In this document: one piece after another, positions 17,637 through 26,261 of the stretch
Layout: each line of letters opens with the position of its first letter
Position numbering within the stretch: the stretch's first letter is position 1
From: CAZZCU01 sp964652825
GTDB taxonomy: Bacteria; Bdellovibrionota_B; Oligoflexia; Oligoflexales; CAZZCU01
Assembly: GCA_964652825.1 (NCBI GenBank)
Contig: CAZZCU010000011.1
Coordinates: forward strand, 1-64,000
Length of the DNA: 64,000 bases
Reading direction: 5' to 3'
The notes under the pieces: generated by a model
Database searches by the model: none
The model's input: only the letters and a program-made list of their open reading frames with translations
What the model was told of the DNA's origin: nothing
Program-made: the position numbers and the translations under genes

Positions 17637-19523
17637 TTAATGCGATGGCGCATTTGGCGCGGGGTTTTCAAATTTATCGGGAGCAATTCTCTTTAGAGAG
17701 TTAGTATACTGGCCACCCGATTTTTGCCAATTTGGTGAGACCATATTGCTGAGGCCCCACAGCAGAGCAATAACGGCGGCGGTAAACATGACAAACCCAG
17801 CCGCGTATTTTAGATCCTGAGCGTTGCTCTTGTTTTGTTTGCGACGGCGGCTCCTGCTAATGGGGCGATAACTAGAGATTGGAGTTGCGGCTTTGGGCTC
17901 GGCATTTTGACCAGCATCTGCTTTCTCGTTCGTCGCCAGCGGCGGTGTTGGAACCGTCCAGGTTGTGCTTTGCCAGTTGTTTTGCTGCAGCGGTACAACA
18001 TTGGTCGTCGTTTGTTCCAGCGTCAGGGGTGCCATGGTGCCGGGCACTCGGCCCTCAGTACTAGGCGCGCCAAGGAACTGCTCGCTGACTACTCGTACCA
18101 GCGCCTGAGCGATTTTCTTCTGATCAGCGCGATCGACATCGGACAGTGTGCAGTTAGCCGTGTACTTGAATTCGGAGGAAGCATCTTTATTGGGAACAGC
18201 GTCGACCTGGGTGACTTTAGCATAAGGATTGCGACCGATCAGCTTGCGTAATAACGGCGACTCGATATGCAACATCCCATACTGACTGATGGCGAATGGC
18301 AGACTCATTTGGGCTGAGCTCGGGTGAAGCTTGATCAAGCGCGCCGCAAAACTTGCGTGTGCGACCGAGAATAAATGGTCCGAAGAAATATAAATGGCAT
18401 CATCGTGCCCATGTTCGGCAAAATTACGTGCGGTCTTCGGCAAAAACTTTTTCCAGATCAATTGAGTCAGATTGGTAGTTACGCGCGGAAGTATACTGAT
18501 CTTACGATTAGGGTCGAGATTCTGGATATCATCGGTACGCAGTTTGTTGCCGACAATCACCACCGGTACACCGGGATTCAGATTGCCCAGCATTTTATGA
18601 AAGCGCTCCTGGTTTTCGCCAACGCATAGAGAGTCCTCGACAAAAACCAGATGCGGTGTGAAGAACTTTGGTTCTTCGACCACGCTCATTTTATGCAGAG
18701 CGGTGGTTACCTCGAATTGAAGAATATCCAACTGACGCAGAATGTCCGAGCGTGTCTGCCCGTCCTGAACAGCGACAAAAACTTTGCAGCGGGGGCCGCT
18801 ATCAATTTGCTGGAGCTCTTCGAGGAGATTGTTCGTGGTTTGGCGCAAAACATCCGGTACGCGCCAGCTGGCGATGAGCGCATCAGAAAAACGATATGTC
18901 AGACCGCTGGTGCGCGTGTCCTCAACCGTCAACGGCAGCGCCTCGACACCAAGTGCTTGCGCCAGGGGGCCGGTAAGATTAAGGGTCGCGCCGCGATAAG
19001 GACGCACCCGACACTCCAGCCACAAGCGTGAGCGACTGATCCAGACCACACGAGCCGGTACCGAGACAGCGGCGATCGAATTCATCGTTACCTGAACAGG
19101 AGGGGCGGCGATCGTGGAATTAGTTGATGCCGTGGCATAGACAAAGCGATTCAACCACTGCGACATCTCCAGATTCAGCGGTATGAGATCGCGAAACGCG
19201 CCGCAGGCCGCAAAACGTTTGAGATTCTCATGTTGTCGCGACAACGTCATCACCAGTCGGGAACCGAGAATATCTGGCATCGAGGTTAAGGTGAGAATAG
19301 CTTTTTCGACGAGTTGATCGCTGCCTTCGTCGCCGACGACGATGACCGCAGGCCGACGCGCACGTGTCTCCTGAACAAGAGCATCAAGCGTGGCGAAGAA
19401 CTGAACGTCAAAGCCACGCTTACTAAGTTCCAGTGCATATTCACGATGTTGCATCCCGACGTGATCGATCAACCAAAAGGTTAAGCGTTTTTTCGCCGGC
19501 GATGGTGTTAAAGCATTCCGCAC
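17637..19523 (-). CDS. Receiver-like membrane-anchored protein of unknown function
   Basis: 628 residues. Residues about 13-130 look like a receiver fold (FWLIDHVGMQHRE, then AVIVVGDEGSD) but without an aspartate at the usual strand-3 end. A middle stretch (about 155-235, VWISRSRLWLECRV) could be a PilZ-like barrel. A second receiver-like domain follows (about 255-375; PHLVFVEDSL, PVVIVGN), also lacking the usual Asp geometry. Near the C-terminus a Lys/Arg cluster (RSRRRKQNK) precedes one membrane helix (AAGFVMFTAAVIALLWGL), giving a cytoplasmic protein tethered by its tail. GTG 19523 has GGAGG four bases upstream. It probably acts as a protein-interaction scaffold; this is inference. Confidence 0.65.
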   Translation of the reverse strand: MRNALTPSPAKKRLTFWLIDHVGMQHREYALELSKRGFDVQFFATLDALVQETRARRPAVIVVGDEGSDQLVEKAILTLTSMPDILGSRLVMTLSRQHENLKRFAACGAFRDLIPLNLEMSQWLNRFVYATASTNSTIAAPPVQVTMNSIAAVSVPARVVWISRSRLWLECRVRPYRGATLNLTGPLAQALGVEALPLTVEDTRTSGLTYRFSDALIASWRVPDVLRQTTNNLLEELQQIDSGPRCKVFVAVQDGQTRSDILRQLDILQFEVTTALHKMSVVEEPKFFTPHLVFVEDSLCVGENQERFHKMLGNLNPGVPVVIVGNKLRTDDIQNLDPNRKISILPRVTTNLTQLIWKKFLPKTARNFAEHGHDDAIYISSDHLFSVAHASFAARLIKLHPSSAQMSLPFAISQYGMLHIESPLLRKLIGRNPYAKVTQVDAVPNKDASSEFKYTANCTLSDVDRADQKKIAQALVRVVSEQFLGAPSTEGRVPGTMAPLTLEQTTTNVVPLQQNNWQSTTWTVPTPPLATNEKADAGQNAEPKAATPISSYRPISRSRRRKQNKSNAQDLKYAAGFVMFTAAVIALLWGLSNMVSPNWQKSGGQYTNSLKRIAPDKFENPAPNAPSH

Positions 19524-19796
19524 GTGGCCTCCACGAGAATAGCCTTCTTTATGGTTTTCGGTGGTATTGGCGCGAGATTTAGGGATTTATTGCTTTTCTT
19601 CCTGATCGGTGCGGTCGTTTTTGGCCTACTGCCGATAATGGATTTTTTTTGTGGCGGAATTCTCATGTGAAATATGTTGAATTTGCATTTTTCCCAACCC
19701 ACTGGTTTTAGAAACTCACGAAGTTGTCGAAAAAGGTGGGGTACAAAATCACGATTAGATTATATTGTATGGATATTCTGCAAAGGGGATAGAGAC

Positions 19797-21884
19797 ATGG
19801 CATTGGTAGCAAAATTTCGGCTGGTTCTAGGGCTGTTTATCGCATTGATGTTGACTGTGTCGACCACCGATGCCTTCGCGCTCAATTGCCAACATGTGCG
19901 AGCTTTAACCGGCAAGTATCTAAAACGCCATTATGCCTTCAGTGTTTTTGACGACGAGTTGAGCCGGCGTACGCTGGAGCAATTTATTCGCAGCTGGGAT
20001 CCAGGCAAAGTCTATTTCTTTGAGCAGGATGTAAAAGATCTCGAAAACAAATATGCAGTGAAATTGGATGATATGATTCGTGCTTCGGATTGTGCCGCCA
20101 TCAAAGGTATCGTTGATTTATATACCAAGCGGTTTCAGGAACGGCAGACGATCATTGTCAAGTTGATTAACGATAAACACGATTTCACCGTCGATGAATC
20201 GATGGATGTTGATCGCAAGAAAATCGCGTTCGCCAAAACCTCTGAAGAAATTAATGAGCGTTGGCGGCAACGTATTAAATTTCAATTGTTGCAATTGAAC
20301 CAAACCCTAAAAGACATAAAAAAATCGCAAGACAAGTTGCAAAAACGTTATGCGCTGGCGGTTAAACGTCATAACGAAACCACTATGGAACAGGTTTATT
20401 CGGTATTCCTGAACGCATTCTCGTCGAGCCTTGATCCGCATTCGGAATATATGCCGGCAGAGCAGCTTGAGGATTTCCGCATTAATACGCGCTTGTCGCT
20501 TGAGGGTATTGGCGCGGTGTTGCGTGGCGAAGATGGTTTTACCACTATCCAAAGCATGGTTCCCGGCGGTGCCGCCGCTAAAACCGGCAAGATACGCGTC
20601 AACGATAAGATTGTCGCCGTCGCGCAAGGTAAGGAGCCGCCGGTCGATGTGATTGATATGGATTTACGCGAGGTGGTGAAATTGATCCGCGGCGCTGGCG
20701 GTACCGAAGTACGGTTGACACTCATCCGGGAAGAAGCCGGCAAGAGTTCGCAGTTTGTGGTGCCGGTTATTCGCGAGAAAGTCCAGTTAACCGATCGCGT
20801 CGCCAAGTCGAAAATCGTTAAAGTCTCTGTTCAGGAGAAGGACGGTACTAAAGCCGAGAAAAAAATCGGTGTTCTCTCGTTGCCGTCATTCTACGTCGAT
20901 TTTGAAGGCATGAGCCGGCGTGAACGGAATTTCCGCAGCAGTGCCATGGATACCCTGCAGGAATTGAAAAAATTGAATGACGCGAAAGTCGACGCCCTGG
21001 TGTTGGACTTGCGTAATAACGGTGGTGGCAGTCTGGAGGAATCCATACGGATCGCCGGCATGTTTATTGACCAAGGACCTGTTGTTCAGATCCGTGATTC
21101 CAGCGAGGCCATCGAAGTCAAAAATGATCCCGATAAAGGCTCATTCTATGACGGTCCCATGTTGGTGATGATTAATCGTCAGTCGGCAAGCGCGAGCGAG
21201 ATTCTCGCGGGTGCGATCCAGGATTATGGTCGCGGTATTCTGGTGGGCGATAGCCATACGTTTGGCAAAGGCACGGTTCAGAGTCTGGAAGATATCGGCC
21301 CGAAAATGGGTGCGACGAAAGTCACGATCAGCAAGTTCTACCGGCCGCTCGGCTCATCGACGCAGCTTAAGGGCGTGGATGCCGATATCGTCTTCCCCAG
21401 CCTGGTGGATGAATTGGAGATTGGCGAGAAGCACTATGATTATGCGTTGCCGTGGGAGCAGATCAAGGCAAGTAATCTGAAAAAGTTGAATCAGGTGACT
21501 CCTTATGTGGCGCAGCTGAAAACCGTCAGCAAAGCTAGGACGGACACCGATGAAGGCTTTAAAGAAATCCACGAAGAGATCAAAAAATATCGTGGAAGCG
21601 TCGAGGCTCGCTCGAAAGTCAGCCTAAAGGAAGAGGTCGCTGACGCTAAGGATAAGAACGCTAAAAAGAAAAATAACGAAGATAATATGGCGGGTGATGA
21701 AGAGCTGAAACTGGAGGATGACGTACACCTGCAGGAAGCTCTGCGCATCGCCGGCGACTATACCCAGCTCCTGCAGAAGCGGCCGCTGGGTGTTGTCACG
21801 CTACCAGAAGTGAAGAAGAAATCCACCGCGCTCGCCGGTAGCAAAGGCAAAGCTAAAGAGAAGAAAGCCACCGACGTTAAATAA
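19797..21884 (+). CDS. prc: C-terminal processing protease Prc/Tsp (S41)
   Basis: Periplasmic serine protease that trims C-termini and degrades envelope proteins; 695 residues. Signal peptide 1-29 (LGLFIALMLTVSTTDAFA), N-terminal helical domain typical of the Tsp/Prc branch (TGKYLKRHYAFSVFDD, SWDPGKVYFF), PDZ domain about 230-320 (LEGIGAVLRGEDGF), and S41 catalytic core with the serine in SASASEIL (Ser 465) and lysine in FGKGTVQ (Lys 491). A Lys/Glu-rich tail follows. ATG 19797 has AAAGGGG eight bases upstream; longer frames to 19674 add a non-signal sequence. Substrate-binding adaptors cannot be identified here. Confidence 0.93.
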   Translation: MALVAKFRLVLGLFIALMLTVSTTDAFALNCQHVRALTGKYLKRHYAFSVFDDELSRRTLEQFIRSWDPGKVYFFEQDVKDLENKYAVKLDDMIRASDCAAIKGIVDLYTKRFQERQTIIVKLINDKHDFTVDESMDVDRKKIAFAKTSEEINERWRQRIKFQLLQLNQTLKDIKKSQDKLQKRYALAVKRHNETTMEQVYSVFLNAFSSSLDPHSEYMPAEQLEDFRINTRLSLEGIGAVLRGEDGFTTIQSMVPGGAAAKTGKIRVNDKIVAVAQGKEPPVDVIDMDLREVVKLIRGAGGTEVRLTLIREEAGKSSQFVVPVIREKVQLTDRVAKSKIVKVSVQEKDGTKAEKKIGVLSLPSFYVDFEGMSRRERNFRSSAMDTLQELKKLNDAKVDALVLDLRNNGGGSLEESIRIAGMFIDQGPVVQIRDSSEAIEVKNDPDKGSFYDGPMLVMINRQSASASEILAGAIQDYGRGILVGDSHTFGKGTVQSLEDIGPKMGATKVTISKFYRPLGSSTQLKGVDADIVFPSLVDELEIGEKHYDYALPWEQIKASNLKKLNQVTPYVAQLKTVSKARTDTDEGFKEIHEEIKKYRGSVEARSKVSLKEEVADAKDKNAKKKNNEDNMAGDEELKLEDDVHLQEALRIAGDYTQLLQKRPLGVVTLPEVKKKSTALAGSKGKAKEKKATDVK

Positions 21885-21900
21885 CTAAGAAAGAAATTAT

Positions 21901-21941
21901 AAGAACGGCCCCCCAACCGCGCATAGTGGTGGGGGTTCTTT
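21901..21941 (+). terminator. Probable terminator after prc
   Basis: Arms AAGAAC-GG-CCCCC and GGGGGTTCTT pair around a 16-base interior with a two-base bulge, followed by TTTC. Placed 17 bases after the prc stop. Imperfect, but position and G+C-rich stem fit an intrinsic terminator. Confidence 0.5.
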
Positions 21942-21980
21942 CGGCTGCCAGCTTGCCGCTGACGGCCGTCAGCAAACAGC

Positions 21981-22634
21981 TTACGGGCAGCCGATTAGTT
22001 TACGAGTGCTCGTAGTCGCAGTGTTGAAATTCTGCAAATACGGGGCGATCGTCGCGGCGTCGGCCTGATCCGATGCTGAATTGAGTCGGAAGTTTATCTG
22101 CGCCGACTGTACAGCCATGACATAGATATCCGAGCAGGCGCTGAATTTTTGCGTAAAGTTTGAACTTTCCGAGATGTTCTTGCCGCGCAGCTGGTTGTAA
22201 TTTTTACGAATGACTTCCATATCGCTAATAGCGCCACCGACCCAACTCAAGGTGGTCGGCTTACCGCGAATATGTGATTCCAATTCGTTTGTCCGTGCAT
22301 CCAGACAGGCGAGATTGCCGCCTAGAGTCAACATATCGGAGCAGGCATCGATCGCGGTCGGAACATAGGTTGTATTGCTTGCCAGACAAATATCGTTTTG
22401 CCAGACGCGGCCGGCTTGTTCGCAGAGCACTTGATTATTCTCGGCAGTACTAACCACACAACTAACACCATCCCACTGATAACCGCTTTTTGCCGCGCAC
22501 GTTTCGGCGGTGTCTTTAATCGGCGTTGTATTCGCAGGGCCTTTTGAGTCTTTCTTTTTATTACATGCGGCGAGCGCCAGCATGCATACTGCCACAACAG
22601 TGCCGTTCTTGATGAATTTGGATAATGGACTCAT
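21981..22634 (-). CDS. Cysteine-rich lipoprotein of unknown function
   Basis: 217 residues. The signal MSPLSKFIKNGTVVAVCMLALAAC ends in lipobox LAAC. The mature part contains two or three short cysteine repeats of the kind CxxxSGYxWxGxxCV and CExAGRxWQNDxCL, which look like tandem disulfide-bonded units, then an all-helical C-terminal half. AAGGAG precedes ATG 22634 by seven bases. Alone on its strand, transcribed from the AT-rich gap shared with the divergent lipoprotein gene at 22982. No domain name can be given. Confidence 0.75.
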   Translation of the reverse strand: MSPLSKFIKNGTVVAVCMLALAACNKKKDSKGPANTTPIKDTAETCAAKSGYQWDGVSCVVSTAENNQVLCEQAGRVWQNDICLASNTTYVPTAIDACSDMLTLGGNLACLDARTNELESHIRGKPTTLSWVGGAISDMEVIRKNYNQLRGKNISESSNFTQKFSACSDIYVMAVQSAQINFRLNSASDQADAATIAPYLQNFNTATTSTRKLIGCP

Positions 22635-22981
22635 ACTGCAACTCCTTGGGTTACCTTGCCAGTGCTCTTACTATTCAAGGATTGGGCCACTCCTTTAAGT
22701 TACCATAAACAGTGATTTTTCGGAGTTTTAGCCTGCCTTTTACCTTGTCAAAAGATTTGACGCTCTTTCAGGTATTGTTATTAATAATCAATACATGTCC
22801 ATTCTGACTCATTGAAAATGTTAATAATTACAATGATTTATAATAATGTTATAAAATAATATTGACTTTTTAATAAATGTCTATAAAATCCGCTTCGAAT
22901 CAAACAATTGTATTTTAATGGGTTTTATAAAAAGAGCTTTGAGAAAGAAGAATTATGTTTTTTCGATCAAAGGAGACAGCA
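22635..22981. other. AT-rich divergent intergenic region
   Basis: 347 bases without a coding sequence between two divergent lipoprotein genes. From about 22790 to 22925 it is strongly A/T-biased and holds the plus-strand promoter-like sequence described separately. I see no tRNA, hairpin with a T tract, or small ORF with a ribosome binding site in it. Confidence 0.7.
22862..22889 (+). promoter_or_regulatory. Promoter-like sequence for the Ig-like lipoprotein gene
   Basis: TTGACT at 22862-22867, 16-base spacer, TAAAAT at 22884-22889. The -35 box and first half of the spacer (TTGACTTTTTAATAA) closely match those upstream of the DcrB-like gene (TTGACATTTTTAATAA), including spacing. A leader of about 85 bases would precede ATG 22982. 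Confidence 0.55.
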
Positions 22982-24388
22982 ATGAAGGGTTACAGCAACA
23001 TGCGCAAGGCACATATCCTGGCCGCCTTGGTGATGGCTACGGCAGTTGTGGGCTGCGGTACGATCACAGGTAAGAAGAAAGGTAATAAAGGGTCGCCGAC
23101 TGCCCCGGAAACGACGATTGTCGACGTTAAAGTGGGATCGAATGGTATCGCTACGGCGACTTATTTCAGCTCGGCCACTGACGCGAAGTTTTCTTGTAAA
23201 GTTGATAGCGAGAAAGCCGCCGGTCAGTGGGAGGATTGTCTACCTGAAGGTTATCCCTTTACCGTACGTTCCGACGAAGTCGTGACGTTAAGCGTTAAGT
23301 CGATAGCCGGTGGTGTTGAAGATCCGACACCTGCTACCAGACAGGTCGGTGAGGCATTCGCGGCGGTCATCGCTGAGAAGTCCACGATCGGTGATGTTTA
23401 TAATAGTGATCAATTAAAAGTATCGTTCTCGTTGCGTTCGGGCAATGCGCAGAATGTGCATTTTGAGTGTCGTGCCAACGACGAGACGCAGTTTACTAAT
23501 TGTACCGAAGGTACTTCTTATACCTTCCTCGGTATGCAGGATGGCGGTACCTACAGCTTAGTAGTACGTCCGGTCGATACCACGACCAAGCGCATTGGTC
23601 AGGAAGATACCATGAGCTTTAGAATCGACTTCAGCCGCGCTGGCGGTGGTATCGTCGGTCCTGGTGGCGCACAGGTATTTGGTCAGCCATTGATCCTTGG
23701 CTCGTATCGCTTTGCGGTACCGCAGGATATGAATGTCGTAACTTATGCGACGAATCGCACCATCACTGGCGCAAATCCTGATTTGTATCAGGTTGATCCG
23801 GGTTCTGATCCGTTCGCGCAATCGGTTCCTTGTGCGCGTCGTGAAGTCTGGAAAACCATGACTGGTCGTCCGTTGAGCTACTGTCGCGCCAATGATCGTA
23901 ACGATCTTATGCAATGGGTCAATAACATGACCATTACGCCTAACTATGTTGAAGTCGGCACGGATATGCAAAAAGCTGCCGCCGGTTATGAGCGTATCTC
24001 GGTATCGTTCTTTGACTCGTCGGTGGAGTTCCGTAATAACCGCAGTCGTTTCCGTATGCATTGCGGCCCGAATCGTGGCGACGTCTTGAACTACGGCATG
24101 ATTCCCAATGTACCGATGACCAGTCGTTTCTATCATGGTCAATTGCCGGAGAGCGTTGATTTCCACTGGTGTACGCGTCAAATCTCGATCAACACGAATA
24201 TTGTTACGGTGATGATCGGTGCCTTTATTAACCTGGATGGCTTTGTCGGCGGTTCACCTTATGCGAACGCGATCGAAGTTGTCTATATGGCGGAAGCCTC
24301 TGGTGAAAACTCGGTACCCCAGTTCTTCGCAAGACGTGCGCAAGAGCGAGTTTTATCGAGCTTAAGCAAAGGCATTCCACTGAACTAA
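22982..24388 (+). CDS. Lipoprotein with two Ig-like/chitobiase-C-type repeats
   Basis: 468 residues, lipid-anchored. Signal with lipobox (LAALVMATAVVGC), a Lys/Gly linker (GKKKGNKG), then two repeats of a beta-sandwich type carrying the paired-cysteine pattern F-x-C...W/F-x-x-C (FSCKVD..WEDCLP near residue 65; FECRANDE..FTNCTEG near 160), each followed by VRSD or VRPVD. This wording is typical of Ig-like 'chitobiase C-terminal' repeats in cell-surface proteins. The remaining 250 residues are unassigned and contain further Cys pairs. ATG 22982 has AAAGGAGA six bases upstream. A surface-exposed or adhesin-like role is inference. Confidence 0.75.
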   Translation: MKGYSNMRKAHILAALVMATAVVGCGTITGKKKGNKGSPTAPETTIVDVKVGSNGIATATYFSSATDAKFSCKVDSEKAAGQWEDCLPEGYPFTVRSDEVVTLSVKSIAGGVEDPTPATRQVGEAFAAVIAEKSTIGDVYNSDQLKVSFSLRSGNAQNVHFECRANDETQFTNCTEGTSYTFLGMQDGGTYSLVVRPVDTTTKRIGQEDTMSFRIDFSRAGGGIVGPGGAQVFGQPLILGSYRFAVPQDMNVVTYATNRTITGANPDLYQVDPGSDPFAQSVPCARREVWKTMTGRPLSYCRANDRNDLMQWVNNMTITPNYVEVGTDMQKAAAGYERISVSFFDSSVEFRNNRSRFRMHCGPNRGDVLNYGMIPNVPMTSRFYHGQLPESVDFHWCTRQISINTNIVTVMIGAFINLDGFVGGSPYANAIEVVYMAEASGENSVPQFFARRAQERVLSSLSKGIPLN

Positions 24389-24438
24389 GTTCTTGATAAA
24401 CAGATCAAGATAACCCTGTTCTGTTTTCTCCTACACGA

Positions 24439-24475
24439 CCCGCTGGTACCAGAAATGGTATCGGCGGGTTTGTTT
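24439..24475 (+). terminator. Intrinsic terminator, GAAA tetraloop
   Basis: Arms CCCGCTGGTACCA and TGGTATCGGCGGG pair over 13 bases (two G-U pairs) around a GAAA loop, followed by TTTGTTT. It ends the lipoprotein gene and abuts the stop of the convergent ABC gene at 24474. Confidence 0.85.
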
Positions 24476-26261
24476 ATGTTGCGCTAGTGGTAGCGGGCAT
24501 GTGATGCAGCTGATGATAGAGACCGCCGTGAGCAAGCAGCTGATCATGATTGCCGCTTTCCACCAATCGACCTTTGTCAATCACCAGGATACGGTCGCAG
24601 GCGCGAATCGTAGATAGGCGATGCGCGATAACGATCACGCTGTGGCCGTGCAAAATTTTGGTAATCGCTGCTTGCACGAGAGCCTCGGATTCGGGATCCA
24701 CGGATGATGTAGCCTCATCGAGAATGATCATCTGTGGTTGTTTTGCCAGCGCCCGCGCGAACGTGAGTAGTTGTCGTTGCCCGTGCGATAAATTGGTGCC
24801 CTGCTCACGGATTTCAAAGTCATAAGTATTAGGCAGCATCTTGATAAATGTATCAGCGCCTACCGCTGTCGCGGCGGCTGCGATTTGTTGGCGGGTAATG
24901 GTGGGATCATCGAGTCCGATGTTAAAAGCGATGGTGCCGTCAAAGAGAACGATATCCTGCGGCACCACGGCGATGTGTTGGTGTAGCGCGTTGTTGGCAA
25001 TGTTCCGTAATTCCACGTTGTCGAGGCGTATGCTGCCGCCGTAGCCGTCGTACATTTTACTGAGCAATTTGATGATGGTTGATTTGCCGCTGCCGGTGGC
25101 ACCTACCAACGCCAGCGATTCGCCCGGTTGCATGGTAAAACTCAAATCATGCAACGCCAGATTGTCTGGGGTAAGTCGGTCGTGACCTTTGTAGCTGAAC
25201 GAAACGTGCTCGAAAACCAGATGTCCGTGCACTTGTGTGAGTGCATGGTCGCCTTCGATGACTTCCGTTTTATCCAGCAAACCAAAGATGCGATCGATGG
25301 ATGTGAATGCACCCTGGAGCATCGCCATTTTTGTACCGAGAGCTTTGAGCGGTTCAAATAATTGCTGCAGATATTGTATGAACGCCACCATGACGCCGGC
25401 GGTAATAGCGAAATCCCCCAGTAGCGGTGACAACGCCACCCACAGCACCAGACCGATACTTATCGAAGCGATACCATCAATGACGGAAAACATCGCCGAA
25501 TCCAAAAAAACAGTGCTCATCTGCGCGTCGCGATACTCGCGATTCAGCCGCGCATAACGTTTGGCGGCGTCGAGTTCGCCGGTCAGCGTTTTAACCGTTG
25601 TATGTCCATACAAGCACTCCTGCGTATAGGCATTGAGGGCGGCGATCTTTTTGCGCGCGCTGAGCATCGCGGTTTTTAGGGCTTTGGCAAACCAACTGAT
25701 CGCGCCACCAACCACCGGCAGAATAACAATGGAACTTAAGGCCAATCGCCAGTCCAAAATAAACAAGCCCACCAAGCTGCCGATCAGGACGGCGCAGTCA
25801 ACGATCGACGTCAATACACCCTGATTAAGCGATTCGCTGAGATTGTCAAAATCACTCGTCGCCCGCGTTACCAAGGCGCCGCTCATCGAGCGATCGTGAA
25901 ACGCCGCTTTCAGCTTGAGGATATGATGCATAAGTACCAAGCGCAGATCACGGATCATGCGATGCACCGCCAGCGATGTCAGCACTGACTGTGACGCGCG
26001 TGCCGCGTATTCGCCGAGAATCACCAAGAGAAATATCAACGACAGTGATTTGATAATCTGAGGGTTTTGACCGACGATACCTTCATCGATAGCCTGCTTT
26101 ACCAGCAGTGGCATGGACATTTGCAGCACTGAGATGATCGGTATTAGTAGAATAGCCAGATAAACTTTGCGACGTTCGCCGTGCAGATACGGCCACAGTT
26201 TTTTGAGATCGCGGAAATCATGTAAGATCGGTTTTTTTCGTGATGCGTCTTTAGGTTGCAT
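24474..26261 (-). CDS. ABC exporter half-transporter, catalytic partner
   Basis: Inner-membrane exporter with an N-terminal six-helix domain (about residues 30-320) fused to an ATPase, 595 residues. NBD: Walker A GATGSGKST, Q-loop VVPQDIVLFDG, signature LSHGQRQLLTFARAL, Walker B MIILDEATSSVD with catalytic Glu, H-loop IAHRLST. The start overlaps the end of the neighbouring exporter gene by 11 bases. The partner has a non-canonical catalytic residue, so the two probably form a heterodimer of the TM287/288 or YheH/YheI type, this subunit completing the active ATP site. Substrate unknown. Confidence 0.9.
   Translation of the reverse strand: MQPKDASRKKPILHDFRDLKKLWPYLHGERRKVYLAILLIPIISVLQMSMPLLVKQAIDEGIVGQNPQIIKSLSLIFLLVILGEYAARASQSVLTSLAVHRMIRDLRLVLMHHILKLKAAFHDRSMSGALVTRATSDFDNLSESLNQGVLTSIVDCAVLIGSLVGLFILDWRLALSSIVILPVVGGAISWFAKALKTAMLSARKKIAALNAYTQECLYGHTTVKTLTGELDAAKRYARLNREYRDAQMSTVFLDSAMFSVIDGIASISIGLVLWVALSPLLGDFAITAGVMVAFIQYLQQLFEPLKALGTKMAMLQGAFTSIDRIFGLLDKTEVIEGDHALTQVHGHLVFEHVSFSYKGHDRLTPDNLALHDLSFTMQPGESLALVGATGSGKSTIIKLLSKMYDGYGGSIRLDNVELRNIANNALHQHIAVVPQDIVLFDGTIAFNIGLDDPTITRQQIAAAATAVGADTFIKMLPNTYDFEIREQGTNLSHGQRQLLTFARALAKQPQMIILDEATSSVDPESEALVQAAITKILHGHSVIVIAHRLSTIRACDRILVIDKGRLVESGNHDQLLAHGGLYHQLHHMPATTSAT

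Noticed and set aside
22955..22981. Upstream ATG for the Ig-like lipoprotein
   Set aside because: The nine extra residues are not part of the lipoprotein signal and cover the AAAGGAGA site of ATG 22982.
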